A stretch of 40,581 nt of DNA, taken from the NCBI GenBank assembly GCA_012799255.1, contig JAAZLQ010000162.1, forward strand, positions 1 to 40,581, written 5' to 3'. Position numbers and translations under genes: made by a program. The notes below the pieces were generated by a model, which did no database searches, was not told the DNA's origin, and was given only the letters and a program-made list of their open reading frames with translations. This stretch comes from Bacillota bacterium (GTDB lineage: Bacteria > Bacillota_G > Limnochordia > DTU010). Of the stretch, positions 24,854 through 34,212 are shown piece by piece (the first letter of the stretch is position 1; every line of letters begins with the position of its first letter).

Positions 24854-26098
24854 CTAAAGCGTAATGCTGGCTTCCAACTCTTTTTGAGCCGCTTCTAAAG
24901 CTTCTTCTGGAGTGACGAAACCATCCCGGGCATCGGCAAGATGACGACCCAGAATGTCGGATAACTCGCCAAACTGTTCGATGACTGGAGGTGTCACCAA
25001 GTATTGGAGCGATTCAAAAATCACAGACTTGCTCTGGGGTGGAGTGGTTGCGGCATAGAGGTCCAGAATCTCCTGATGAGTTACTGCAGGAAGTTCCCAA
25101 CCAGCTTTTACCCTTATTTCAGCAGCTTCTTTACTGGTTGACAAGAACTTGATCCATTCAAAAGCTGCATCAGCCTTTTGGGTATTCTTGTTGATCACCA
25201 GACCATTGGCAAAGAAATGGGTCGCCTTCGCTGTATTGCCGGGCTCTACGGCAATGTCCCATTCAAAGTCGCAGTTTTCCATCATATAGGGAAACGCCCA
25301 GCTACCAGTGACTAACATTCCTAACCGACCAGCAGCAAACAGATCCCAATCTCCCATACCCGAGAGTTGCTCTTCTGTAGGCATCACATTGTACTTCTGA
25401 ACGCGGTCCACCATGTACTGTAGCGTAGCAATATTCTCCGCTGTGTTCACAGTGAACTTTGTCTTATCCTCATTGAACAAGCTACCACCATTCTGCCTGA
25501 CTACCTTATAGAACTCGTGGAACTGAATGGGTTGGAAAATCCCAAAGATGTCATCGCCTAAAGCACGAATCTTTTGTGCTGCGGCTAACTGATCATCCCA
25601 CGTCCATTCGCTAGTTGGATAGGCAGCATTAGCCTGATCAAAAAGATCCTTGTTGTACAACACGATTACATTAGAGAAACTGAAGGGTAAACCATATTGC
25701 TTCCCATCACTTGTAAAGGCTGCAAGTGCATTCGGATCTGATACTGAGATGTCAAAGCCAGATTTTGCGATGAGCTCATCCAAGGGCAGAATCGTACCCT
25801 TCATGGCATAAGCTGCAAAGTTCTCGAAGTTTAACTCAAAAGCATCTGGTGCTGTACCCGCAACTACACTGGTCATCAAGCGCACAAAGTAATCGCCATA
25901 TCCTACTGTTTGAATATTCACCTTGATATTCGGGTTCTGGGCTTCGAAAATTTCACGCATTTTTTCTAGATGGACTTCATTCTCACCACTTGAGGAAAAG
26001 TTGAGAAAATCAACTGTAACCACCTGAGCATTTACGGTAAATGTTAGACAAAGAACTAGCAAGAGCGACGTTACCAAGAAACCTTTTAAGTTTTTCAT
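24854..26098 (-). CDS. Sugar ABC transporter substrate-binding protein (alpha-glucoside operon)
   Basis: Exported binding protein of 414 residues, family 1. The signal peptide MKNLKGFLVTSLLLVLCLTF ends near VNAQ. A typical Trp-rich ligand region (ILYNK-like VLYNKDLFDQAN, then LGMLVTGSWAFPYMMENCD) follows. An in-frame ATG at 26137 exists, but GAGGAG lies nine bases upstream of the ATG at 26098, which also gives a normal signal peptide. It follows its two permeases, whereas binding proteins usually precede them. The ligand is predicted to be an alpha-glucooligosaccharide from the GH31 and GH65 neighbours. Confidence 0.9.
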   Translation of the reverse strand: MKNLKGFLVTSLLLVLCLTFTVNAQVVTVDFLNFSSSGENEVHLEKMREIFEAQNPNIKVNIQTVGYGDYFVRLMTSVVAGTAPDAFELNFENFAAYAMKGTILPLDELIAKSGFDISVSDPNALAAFTSDGKQYGLPFSFSNVIVLYNKDLFDQANAAYPTSEWTWDDQLAAAQKIRALGDDIFGIFQPIQFHEFYKVVRQNGGSLFNEDKTKFTVNTAENIATLQYMVDRVQKYNVMPTEEQLSGMGDWDLFAAGRLGMLVTGSWAFPYMMENCDFEWDIAVEPGNTAKATHFFANGLVINKNTQKADAAFEWIKFLSTSKEAAEIRVKAGWELPAVTHQEILDLYAATTPPQSKSVIFESLQYLVTPPVIEQFGELSDILGRHLADARDGFVTPEEALEAAQKELEASITL

Positions 26099-26150
26099 TA
26101 ATCTGCACTCCTCTTCTTTGTTTTTTGAGCCTACCATGTAACCAAATGTG

Positions 26151-26978
26151 TTAGCCTTTAATCCCCCCTATACTCAAACCTTGTTCAAAGTATTTTTGAG
26201 CCAAAAAGTAGAGTAGCAAAATGGGAATCATAGAGATCAGCCCACCGGCCATCAATAGATTGTACTGATTGCCGTACTGGGTGTTTAGCAACCCCAATCC
26301 GACGGGCAAAGTCATCTTGGCCCGATCCGTCAAAACGATCAGCGGCCAGAGATAATCATTCCAGGTACCCATAAAGGTGATAACTGAAAGAGCTGCCAGA
26401 ATGGGTTTACTTAGGGGAACAATGATTCTCCAAAAAATGGTGAAGTGGGATGCTCCATCAATAATGGCTGCCTCACTGTAAGCGTCAGGGATCACCCGTA
26501 TATTTTGACGCAAAAGAAACGTGGCAAAGGCATTATAAATCGTCGGTAGCAAGACTCCCAGGTAGGTGTTTAGTAACCCTAGATAACGCAAGACCAAGAA
26601 GTTAGGAATCATCGTCACTTGCCCTGGGATCATCATGGTCATCAGAAACAGGGTAAAAAGTAGCTCCCTTCCCTTAAAGGGTATCTTGGCAAAGACGTAG
26701 GCCGCCATGGAGGATGAAACCATCACAATAATTGTCGTAGTTATCGAGATAAACAGGCTGTTCCAAATCGCCCGGGCAAAGGGGAAAAGCTGGAATAATC
26801 TCTGATAAGCCTCAATACTTGGAGCATCTGGAATCCACTGAATAGGTAGAACCAGTAAGGCCTTGCGTGCCTTGAGAGATGTGGAGATCATCCAAAAGAA
26901 TGGAACTAGGTTAAAGAAACCGATTAAAGTGGCTAGGACATAAAACGCTAGTTTTTTCATGATTCCCCTATGAATCAT
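26151..26978 (-). CDS. CUT1 sugar ABC permease, MalG type
   Basis: Inner-membrane permease of about 275 residues, six predicted helices. The EAA loop is DAYSEAAIIDGASHFTIFWR and the C-terminus is YFEQGLSIGGIKG, typical of MalG. The start is ambiguous: ATG at 26978 has GAGGTG eight bases upstream and overlaps the partner gene by 11 bp, while ATG at 26960 has AGGGG four bases upstream. The longer upstream frame to 27014 lacks a ribosome site and is not used. Works with the MalF-type partner encoded just before. Confidence 0.9.
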   Translation of the reverse strand: MIHRGIMKKLAFYVLATLIGFFNLVPFFWMISTSLKARKALLVLPIQWIPDAPSIEAYQRLFQLFPFARAIWNSLFISITTTIIVMVSSSMAAYVFAKIPFKGRELLFTLFLMTMMIPGQVTMIPNFLVLRYLGLLNTYLGVLLPTIYNAFATFLLRQNIRVIPDAYSEAAIIDGASHFTIFWRIIVPLSKPILAALSVITFMGTWNDYLWPLIVLTDRAKMTLPVGLGLLNTQYGNQYNLLMAGGLISMIPILLLYFLAQKYFEQGLSIGGIKG

Positions 26979-27837
26979 AGTGCACCCACCTCTTCTGCAG
27001 TTGTAGCTGAACAATGGTTGCTACGAAGATAAAAGCAAAGAGAATCCACGATAAACTAGCCGCGTAACCCATTTTGTAATAGCGGAAAGCATAATTGTAA
27101 ATCCGCTCCACAAACACCTGCGTTGCCCCTCCAGGTCCTCCCTCGGTCATAACCATCACTTGGGGAAAGAGCTGGAAGGAGTTGATAATACAGATGACCA
27201 TGACAAAAAACAACGTGGGTGTAACCAAGGGCAAGGTAACATACCTAAACCTAGCAAAGGAGTTTGCTCCATCGATTTCAGCCGCTTCGTAGTAGGAGCG
27301 GTTAATTCCTTGAAGACCAGCTAGAATAATCAGGGAAAAATACCCCATATCCTTCCAAACACTGGCCAATACAACCCCTGGCATAGCCCAGACTTTATCT
27401 TGAAGCCAGCTAGGTCCCTGGATTCCGAAGAAACCAAGAACTGCATTTACCGCGCCATACCTCGGGTTTAGGAGCCACTTCCACAGTAGCGCCGCTGCCA
27501 CCCACGAGGTCAAGACTGGAATGTAGTAGATGGTTCGATAAATCCCGATGCCTGGAAGCTTATTGTTCAGTAACATGGCCACCAGAATTGAGACTATCAG
27601 GATCAAGGGAATGTAAAGGGCGATGAAATAAAGTGTGTTGCCTAAAATCCTCGTGACCTCTTCACTTCCAAGGATTTGTAGGTAGTTTTTCAATCCATGA
27701 AACTTTGGTGGTCCCCCAATGATATCCCACTCAGTTAAGCTCAAGTAGAGGGAGGTACCAATGGGAACGATTGAAAACAAGACCAAACCCACTAAACTTG
27801 GTAGCAAAAACAGAAAAATCGTTAGCCTCTTTCCCAC
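26968..27837 (-). CDS. CUT1 sugar ABC permease, MalF type
   Basis: Inner-membrane permease of 289 residues with six predicted helices and the EAA loop SYYEAAEIDGANSFARFRYV. The GTG start at 27837 is preceded by GAGGAGG. It lies 21 bp downstream of the GH31 gene and overlaps the MalG-type gene. No ATPase gene accompanies it. Confidence 0.92.
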   Translation of the reverse strand: MGKRLTIFLFLLPSLVGLVLFSIVPIGTSLYLSLTEWDIIGGPPKFHGLKNYLQILGSEEVTRILGNTLYFIALYIPLILIVSILVAMLLNNKLPGIGIYRTIYYIPVLTSWVAAALLWKWLLNPRYGAVNAVLGFFGIQGPSWLQDKVWAMPGVVLASVWKDMGYFSLIILAGLQGINRSYYEAAEIDGANSFARFRYVTLPLVTPTLFFVMVICIINSFQLFPQVMVMTEGGPGGATQVFVERIYNYAFRYYKMGYAASLSWILFAFIFVATIVQLQLQKRWVHYDS

Positions 27838-27858
27838 GAATTTGTTCCTCCTCTCCCC

Positions 27859-30480
27859 CTACGACACCACTACAGTTCTAGCGGCAACAACCCGGTCAAA
27901 TAACTGCACTTCACCACCTGGTTCTAGGCCACTACCATCGATCAAGAGAACCTCTTTGATGCCGGTTCCATGTACTTGACCATTACGGATCGAGATCTGC
28001 ACGCCTAGATCATCAGAAAAATCGCTGTTTCCCTGACCAAAACACAAAAAGGCGAGTTGATGATAGGAAGTCAAATCATTACCTACCCCAGCCTCTCCCG
28101 CCTGGGAACCAATTATCTTTGAAGGCGCCAGATTAACTGGTAGGGCACTCCCATCCCGGACAAATACTGGAATCCGGTCTAATGGACAAGTGTACTCTAT
28201 GGTCCGGCCTCCCTCGATGGTTCCCCCTTGAAAGAGGTCATGCCAAGTTCCAGCAGGTAGATAGATCGTCCGGCTTTTTGCACCTTCCTCCGTAATGGGG
28301 GCAACCAAGAGGTTCCGACCAAACATGTATTGATCATGCACAGACCAAACTCTTTTGTCTTCTGGATAATCAACTAAAAGGTGAGCCATCAGTGGTCTTG
28401 CTGTCGCTACACAATGTTTGGCTTCGTGATAAATGTAGGGAAGCAAGTTCATCCGCAAGTTAGCGAACAGGCGATAAACGTCAATGATTTCTTCGTCCTT
28501 ATACAGCGTAGCCAAGTTCCAAGGACTGCGATCATTATTCCAACGTTCACGGTCCGTCTGGTAAAATTGACCACTCCGCGGTTCGGAATGCCACTGCATT
28601 ACCGGGCAAAAGGCTCCCAGGGCCACAGAACGGAGATACAACTCGCGGCTGGGAAAATCGCCAGCAAAACCGCCTATATCAAAACTCCAAAAGGGGATCC
28701 CAGATAAACCGGCCGAGAGACCCGCAACTAGTTGGGCCTGAAATTCGCTCCATTCACTGAGTTGATCCCCCGCCCAATGGATTGGCTGAGTTTGGGCACC
28801 TGCATAACCAGCTCGAGTAAAAGTAACCCCCTCAACGCCATACTCCTGCATAAAGTTGTGATAAGCCTGCACATACTGCACTGGATAAAGGTTGTGGGCT
28901 GTTTCTCCAGTTTGACCGTCGTACAAGAAAGCACGATCGTCAAAGAGAAACTCCCCTCCATCCGTTTTAAAGCCCTTAACCCCCAGGTCTTCTAACAAGT
29001 ACTTGCGTTTACCAAACCACCACTTCACCGCCTCAGGATTGGTAAAGTCCAAAAGGAGACTGTTCCTGAACCAATGATCCGTGATCCGGTACGGTGTACC
29101 ATCATCATTGAGGATGCAATAACCTTTTTCTATGGCGTAGGCTTCGTCACTGAGTAGTTGGGAATTAGGTTGACCCCACTCGTACTTGATCACAGGAATC
29201 TGCCACAGTACGAGGTTTAGACCTGCTCTTTGGATCTCCGCGGCGAGCCCTTTGGGATCCGGCCATTTCCCATCTTCCGGAAAAGTAAAATCGGAATAAG
29301 CATAGGGTCGTTCTTGATCAAGCTGCCCATACTGGGCATCATTAAAAATGCAAAACGTTTGTTCATCGCTCCACGCTTCTAGTACAATCGCGGTGGCAGG
29401 TAAGCGATACTCTTTGAGAGCTTCAAGTTGCTCCAAAGTCTCTTGCTGAGTGTTCCAGCCATTGCTGGAAATCCAGATGCCCAAGGCCCATTTGGGTGGT
29501 AGCTTTGCCTCCCCGGTCAGTTCATGCAATTGCGAGAGAATCGCTTGTGGTTGACCCAAGAACCACCATTCTTCAGTAAAAGCTCCCCGCTGGGGAGTGT
29601 CAAAGGTCAGCGTCAATCCGTCCCGAACGTCAATCCAAAGCCGGTGCTTGGTCGAAGAAAACCAGCCAATCCCAGTTTCAGTCATGAAAAAGGGGATCGG
29701 TAAATAACTGTTTTCTCCTTGGCGCGTAAAGTGTTCTACAACTCGGCAGAACACCTTATTTCCCTTTTGGTCCACCTTGTCAAAACGCTCGCCCAGGCCC
29801 ACTAAATGTTCATAAGCAAGTCTGCTCGCATAGCTAATTCGATACACTAACCCCTCACGATCAACCACAAGGCGATACGAATCTCCCATAGCACCAGTTC
29901 TAATCTCACCGGTGTAACGTTTCACCAGCCAAGAAAAGGGTTTACCTTCGATTACTAGCAAGGTGTCGTCATCTAACTGTTCCGTAACTGAACTAACAAC
30001 TTCGCCACTTACTTCAGTGTCCCGAGCCAAGGAGTAAATTCGCAGAGAATTAGACCAATCAAAGGCGATAATGAGCCGCTCAAATACAACATAGGCACCA
30101 AAATCGCGCTTCAAGAGGGAGATTGGTTCTCCTAGATTTTCTTCAGCTAAGATTGGGAACGCATAATCCTTGCTGGTTACTTGCTCATCTTCACTCTGAA
30201 CAATAAATCTATAACTGACCTGAGCCAACTGGTCGAAACTCCCCAGGGCAAAACGGAAAAACATACGGTCAGCTTCGTCATTTTCTACTCTTTCCCCAGT
30301 GATGGCGGGCATAGTGAGCCCATCCACTTCCCAAGCCAAATCGGCCCTTACCTCTCCCCTGGCATCTTCCACCATGAGCTGTACAAAAACCTCATCCCCA
30401 AGGAGAGGACGATAGCGATACCGCTCATAACCAAAGTCCTTGAAATGATGCGTTCCACAAGGCATATGAGTCAGGCGCAT
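27859..30480 (-). CDS. GH31 alpha-glucosidase-family enzyme
   Basis: Glycoside hydrolase of 873 residues without signal peptide, so it acts on imported sugar. A beta-sandwich-like segment fills about 1-120 (THMPCGTHHFKDFGYERYRY near the start), followed by the GH31 N-terminal and barrel domains. The nucleophile is Asp507 in GFKTDGGEFLFDD and the acid/base is Asp572 in HWAGDQLSEW, with RAGYAGAQTQPI before it. The ATG at 30480 has AAAGGAG seven bases upstream; an ATG at 30501 overlaps the LacI stop and is less likely. GH31 also includes alpha-xylosidases, transglucosylases and sulfoquinovosidases. An exo-acting alpha-glucosidase or transglucosylase fits the GH65 context best. Confidence 0.9.
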   Translation of the reverse strand: MRLTHMPCGTHHFKDFGYERYRYRPLLGDEVFVQLMVEDARGEVRADLAWEVDGLTMPAITGERVENDEADRMFFRFALGSFDQLAQVSYRFIVQSEDEQVTSKDYAFPILAEENLGEPISLLKRDFGAYVVFERLIIAFDWSNSLRIYSLARDTEVSGEVVSSVTEQLDDDTLLVIEGKPFSWLVKRYTGEIRTGAMGDSYRLVVDREGLVYRISYASRLAYEHLVGLGERFDKVDQKGNKVFCRVVEHFTRQGENSYLPIPFFMTETGIGWFSSTKHRLWIDVRDGLTLTFDTPQRGAFTEEWWFLGQPQAILSQLHELTGEAKLPPKWALGIWISSNGWNTQQETLEQLEALKEYRLPATAIVLEAWSDEQTFCIFNDAQYGQLDQERPYAYSDFTFPEDGKWPDPKGLAAEIQRAGLNLVLWQIPVIKYEWGQPNSQLLSDEAYAIEKGYCILNDDGTPYRITDHWFRNSLLLDFTNPEAVKWWFGKRKYLLEDLGVKGFKTDGGEFLFDDRAFLYDGQTGETAHNLYPVQYVQAYHNFMQEYGVEGVTFTRAGYAGAQTQPIHWAGDQLSEWSEFQAQLVAGLSAGLSGIPFWSFDIGGFAGDFPSRELYLRSVALGAFCPVMQWHSEPRSGQFYQTDRERWNNDRSPWNLATLYKDEEIIDVYRLFANLRMNLLPYIYHEAKHCVATARPLMAHLLVDYPEDKRVWSVHDQYMFGRNLLVAPITEEGAKSRTIYLPAGTWHDLFQGGTIEGGRTIEYTCPLDRIPVFVRDGSALPVNLAPSKIIGSQAGEAGVGNDLTSYHQLAFLCFGQGNSDFSDDLGVQISIRNGQVHGTGIKEVLLIDGSGLEPGGEVQLFDRVVAARTVVVS

Positions 30481-30493
30481 CAAAACACTCCTT

Positions 30494-31522
30494 TCATTCA
30501 AGTAAAGACTTCACGCTGTCCCGCTCCACCACCTGGAGAGGAAGAATGATATCTTGCTTAGGAACTCCTTTTACTGCCTCGATTACAACCTCCGCGGCAA
30601 TAGTACCTTTAGCTGTAATGTCTTGACGTACAGTTGTGATGTTGGGTAGACACATAGTTGCTAAAGGAACATCATCAAATCCGATTACAGATAAATCGTC
30701 CGGGATTGACCACCCCAAACTGGTTAGGCCATTGATCAATCCCATGGCCATGATATCCGCAGTAACAAACGCCGCAGTCTCCCCGTTGTTACGTCGCTTT
30801 AGTTCGGGTGCAAGTCTGTAACAACTATCATAAGAAACTTCACAAGTATACAAATACTCTTCCTTAAGAGGGAGATTAGCTTCTTTAAGTGCGTCACAAT
30901 AACCCTGGAATCTCTGTTCATGAACGCCCTGTTCCCGTAGTCTTTCAGAAATAAAGGCTATTTTTTGATGCCCTTTTTCGATCAAGTACTTGGTTGCTAG
31001 ATAACCCCCATAACGATCGTTGTTACCTATAGTATGGAAATAATTATCATCATCCACATAGGCGTCAACTAAAACCACTGGAATACCTGTTTCCTTAATC
31101 TCATCAAGGAAGTCACAGGGATAGGTACCGAGAATGATAATTCCATCCAGTTCGCGCATTTGGGCAACTTGGGAGTAATCTTGATTTGGCCCGGTGCCCG
31201 AAAGTAGCACATGATAACCTTGCTCCCTAATGGTATGTTCTACCGCACTGAGGAATTCGCCATAAAAGGGGTTAGCAAACATGAGTTTATTTCGAGAACC
31301 AGTTTGAGGAATAATCACACCGATAAGCTTGGATTCTCGGTTGATCATGGTCCGGGCAGAACTTCTGGGAACATAATGTAATCTCTTGGCTGCCTCCCGA
31401 ACTCGCCGAGCAGTTTCCTCACTAATTCTTGCCTTAGGATTGTTATTCATTACGTAAGATGTGGTGGTAACTGATACCCCCGCTTCTCGAGCTACATCTT
31501 TGATTGTGACACGCTTAGTCAA
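30494..31522 (-). CDS. LacI-family regulator of the alpha-glucoside operon
   Basis: Repressor of 342 residues. The HTH reads TIKDVAREAGVSVTTTSYVM, with Thr where Val and Tyr where Arg usually stand in TVSRVL, and the hinge reads SSARTM with Met in place of the usual lever Leu. The effector domain follows (IGVIIPQTGSRNKLMFANPF, GIIILGTYPCD, VIGFDDVPLAT). The TTG start at 31522 has GGAGGT six bases upstream. It heads the seven-gene operon; GH31 starts 13 bp after its stop. A palindrome in its own leader suggests autoregulation. Confidence 0.9.
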   Translation of the reverse strand: MTKRVTIKDVAREAGVSVTTTSYVMNNNPKARISEETARRVREAAKRLHYVPRSSARTMINRESKLIGVIIPQTGSRNKLMFANPFYGEFLSAVEHTIREQGYHVLLSGTGPNQDYSQVAQMRELDGIIILGTYPCDFLDEIKETGIPVVLVDAYVDDDNYFHTIGNNDRYGGYLATKYLIEKGHQKIAFISERLREQGVHEQRFQGYCDALKEANLPLKEEYLYTCEVSYDSCYRLAPELKRRNNGETAAFVTADIMAMGLINGLTSLGWSIPDDLSVIGFDDVPLATMCLPNITTVRQDITAKGTIAAEVVIEAVKGVPKQDIILPLQVVERDSVKSLLE

Positions 31523-31541
31523 TGAACTACCTCCAGGTTGC

Positions 31542-31553
31542 TGAATCGTTTCA
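31542..31553. promoter_or_regulatory. LacI/Cra-type operator in the leader of the alpha-glucoside operon
   Basis: TGAATCGTTTCA, a CpG-centred 12-bp palindrome with one mismatched pair, lies 20 bp ahead of the LacI start and downstream of the candidate promoter. It resembles the E. coli Cra/FruR site class. Autoregulation of the operon is inferred. Confidence 0.6.
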
Positions 31554-31567
31554 CCAATTACACTTTT

Positions 31568-31596
31568 AGCTTAAAATATTACTAACACAATGTCAA
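31568..31596 (-). promoter_or_regulatory. Candidate promoter of the alpha-glucoside operon
   Basis: A perfect minus-strand TTGACA at 31591-31596 with a weak TAAGCT at 17-bp spacing (31568-31573). The operator lies just downstream of the expected start site. Confidence 0.45.
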
Positions 31597-31625
31597 GAAT
31601 TTATTTTCTATAGAAATCGATAAAA

Positions 31626-31652
31626 ACTCCCCAGCCACCTTAGCTGGGGAGT
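31626..31652 (-). terminator. Rho-independent terminator after ribose-type permease
   Basis: ACTCCCCAGC / GCTGGGGAGT with a seven-base loop, followed on the minus strand by TTTTA. It closes the ABC operon that begins near 35142. Confidence 0.88.
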
Positions 31653-31671
31653 GATATTAGATCTCTCTCAA

Positions 31672-32649
31672 TTACTTGTGTTTTACCACACCTGCTCTAA
31701 CCAATACCGCACCAACAATCACAAAACCTTTAACAACTAACTGTAGGTATGGAGAAACGTTGAGCAGGTTTAAACCATTATTCAAGACACCAATTATGAA
31801 CGCCCCGATAATTGTGCCAATAATCGTACCACGACCACCTGCAATATCGGTACCTCCCACCACAACTGCTGCAATAGCATCCAACTCCCAGCCATCCCCA
31901 GCCAAGGGTTGACCTGAACCTAGGCGAGATGCCAAGAGCAGCCCACTAATACCTGCCATAAAGCCAGAAATTACGTAGACCATAGTCTTGATCTTTTTCA
32001 CCGCAATCCCGGATAAGCGCACTGTCTCTTCACTTCCACCCAATGCATATACATATCTGCCAAATCGAGTGTTAGTGATGATAATATAGGTCAAAATATA
32101 GATGGCCACCATTACATAAACCGGAATCGGAAGCGGTCCCAAATAACCCCGGCCGAAAGAAGTGAAGGCTGACGGCAACCCTGAAATGGGATAGCCGTTA
32201 GAATATAAGAGGGCAGCACCACGCCCAATTGACATAGTGGACAAAGTGACAATAATGGGAGGAATGCGTGTGTTGGAGATAACTAGACCATTAAAGAACC
32301 CAAACAAAATGGCAATTCCAATCCCGATCAGAACAGACAAAGAAACGGGTGTCCCCGATTTCATGAATCCGGCAGCAAATGTACCGGTAACCGCAACAAT
32401 CGAACCGACCGATAAATCGATACCTCCAGTAAGGATGACAAAGGTCATACCAGCCGCGATAATCGCGTATAGAGAGATCTGCCTGGCCAGATTGATCAGG
32501 TTATTGCTGTTCAAAAAATATGGAGTTGCAAAGGATAGGATTACCGCCAGCGCTATCAGCCCAACTCCAGCAAAAATCTCAGGCTTATAGTAACTGTGGT
32601 TTATTCTGTAAAAAAGGCTTTGTCTTTTCTCTAAACTGGTTCCTTGCAT
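31672..32649 (-). CDS. Ribose-type (CUT2) sugar ABC permease
   Basis: Inner-membrane permease of 325 residues with about ten helices and the RbsC-family signatures GMTFVILTGGIDLSVGS and VVVGGTDIAGGRGTI. GGGGGAGG stands nine bases ahead of the ATG at 32649, which comes directly after the ATPase stop; the ATG at 32673 is inside the ATPase gene and lacks a ribosome site. It forms the channel with the ATPase and binding protein encoded upstream. The sugar is probably a pentose or hexose monosaccharide, given the lyxose isomerase in the same cluster. Confidence 0.93.
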   Translation of the reverse strand: MQGTSLEKRQSLFYRINHSYYKPEIFAGVGLIALAVILSFATPYFLNSNNLINLARQISLYAIIAAGMTFVILTGGIDLSVGSIVAVTGTFAAGFMKSGTPVSLSVLIGIGIAILFGFFNGLVISNTRIPPIIVTLSTMSIGRGAALLYSNGYPISGLPSAFTSFGRGYLGPLPIPVYVMVAIYILTYIIITNTRFGRYVYALGGSEETVRLSGIAVKKIKTMVYVISGFMAGISGLLLASRLGSGQPLAGDGWELDAIAAVVVGGTDIAGGRGTIIGTIIGAFIIGVLNNGLNLLNVSPYLQLVVKGFVIVGAVLVRAGVVKHK

Positions 32650-32650
32650 C

Positions 32651-34141
32651 TCAACTTGCCTCCCCCGCAGCATTCTTCATGATCAGCTCTTGATCAAACT
32701 CTTCGCGCGTATACTCACCTGTAATTCGACCATTGTGTAAAACCAAGACACGGTCGCTAATACCAATAATTTCTGGAAGCTCAGATGAAACCATAATCAC
32801 TGATTTTCCATTCTCAGTTAAGCGGTTCATCAGTTGATAAATCTCATACTTCGCACCCACATCGATACCCCGTGTTGGTTCATCAAAAATCAAAACATCA
32901 CTGTCTGTAAATAGCCACTTGGCCAGAACCACTTTTTGTTGGTTTCCCCCGCTAAGGTTCTTCGTCAGCACTTGGTGATTGGGGGTTCTAATGTCCAAGC
33001 TTTGCACATAAGAATCCACCTCTCTTTTTTCCTCAGCGTGGTTGATTAGTCCCTTCTCAACAACTCTCTTCAAGTTGGCCAAAGTCACATTGTTCTTAAC
33101 AGATTGATCTAGCACTAAGCCCTGTTGTTTGCGATCTTCCGGAAGCAGCCCCAGACCGTAACCGATGCTCTCCTTCGGTGTCTTGATAGCCAATTCTTGA
33201 CCGTGCAATATGATCTGGCCTCCATCAATGGGATCCGCTCCATAAAGGGCTCGAACTAGTTCTGTTCGACCTGAACCCACCAAGCCTGCGATCCCAAGGA
33301 TCTCACCCCGTCTTAGGTCAAAGTTTATATCATGAAGAACTCCACTGCGATTTAGATTTCTCACCTGAAGAATAACTTCCCCTGGCGAAGCAGCCCTGGG
33401 AGGGTATGTGTTAGTTAGATCCCTACCTACCATCCACCGAATGATCAGATCCTTGTTCACATTTTGCACGTCGTCGGTGGCTACTAGTGCCCCATCTCTG
33501 AGGACAGTGACCCGATCCCCGATTGCAAAGATCTCGTCCAAATGGTGGGATATATAAATTATGGAAACACCCGCTTCTTTTAGATCCCGAACCACTGCGA
33601 ACAGCCTATCCCTCTCCGCAGGTGTTAAAGTGGCGGAAGGTTCATCCATAATAATCAGTTTGGAACCAAACGAAAGCGCCTTAGCGATCTCCACAAACTG
33701 CTGCTGGGCAACACTTAAAGTAGCCACCAAGGCCGTTGGCGAAACATCCGCTTGAAGCTTATCAAGTAATTCTTGGGCATTATCGTTGAGGACACGCCAG
33801 TTAATTAGTCCATTTTTCCGCAAGGGTTCCCGCCCCAAGAAAATATTCTCAGCAACCGTCAGTCCAGGAATCAGGTTAAACTCTTGGTAGATAATGCTAA
33901 TCCCTTTCCGCTGAGCATCCAGCGGAGTAGAAATTTCTATTTTTTCACCGTCAAAATAAATCTCACCAGCATCCTTTTGATAGGCACCACTAAGAATCTT
34001 CATTAACGTAGATTTCCCCGCACCATTTTCTCCAAGCAAGATATGGGTCTCACCTTTTCGAACAGTGAAATCCACGTTATTCAAAGCTTGCACCCCATAG
34101 AACGCTTTGCAGATACTCTTCATCTCAAGAATGTTTTCCAT
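32651..34141 (-). CDS. Ribose-type sugar ABC ATPase with two nucleotide-binding domains
   Basis: Cytoplasmic ATPase of 496 residues, RbsA/MglA type. Domain 1 has the Walker A LGENGAGKSTLMKIL and Walker B IIMDEPSATL, with the degenerate signature LSVAQQQFVEIAKAL. Domain 2 has a divergent Walker A VGSGRTELVRALYG, the canonical signature LSGGNQQKVVLAKWL and Walker B LIFDEPTRGIDVGAK. This asymmetry is normal in the family. It follows the binding-protein gene after 71 bp and a hairpin. Confidence 0.94.
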   Translation of the reverse strand: MENILEMKSICKAFYGVQALNNVDFTVRKGETHILLGENGAGKSTLMKILSGAYQKDAGEIYFDGEKIEISTPLDAQRKGISIIYQEFNLIPGLTVAENIFLGREPLRKNGLINWRVLNDNAQELLDKLQADVSPTALVATLSVAQQQFVEIAKALSFGSKLIIMDEPSATLTPAERDRLFAVVRDLKEAGVSIIYISHHLDEIFAIGDRVTVLRDGALVATDDVQNVNKDLIIRWMVGRDLTNTYPPRAASPGEVILQVRNLNRSGVLHDINFDLRRGEILGIAGLVGSGRTELVRALYGADPIDGGQIILHGQELAIKTPKESIGYGLGLLPEDRKQQGLVLDQSVKNNVTLANLKRVVEKGLINHAEEKREVDSYVQSLDIRTPNHQVLTKNLSGGNQQKVVLAKWLFTDSDVLIFDEPTRGIDVGAKYEIYQLMNRLTENGKSVIMVSSELPEIIGISDRVLVLHNGRITGEYTREEFDQELIMKNAAGEAS

Positions 34142-34168
34142 ACCCCAACCACCTTCTTACTAGTAAAG

Positions 34169-34195
34169 GAGGAAGGCCTACTGGAGACCTTCCTC
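34169..34195 (-). other. Intercistronic hairpin after ribose-type binding protein
   Basis: GAGGAAGG / CCTTCCTC around an 11-base loop, with only a weak T stretch, between the binding-protein stop and the ATPase start. Confidence 0.55.
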
Positions 34196-34212
34196 ACTAA
34201 GACTCACAAGAA

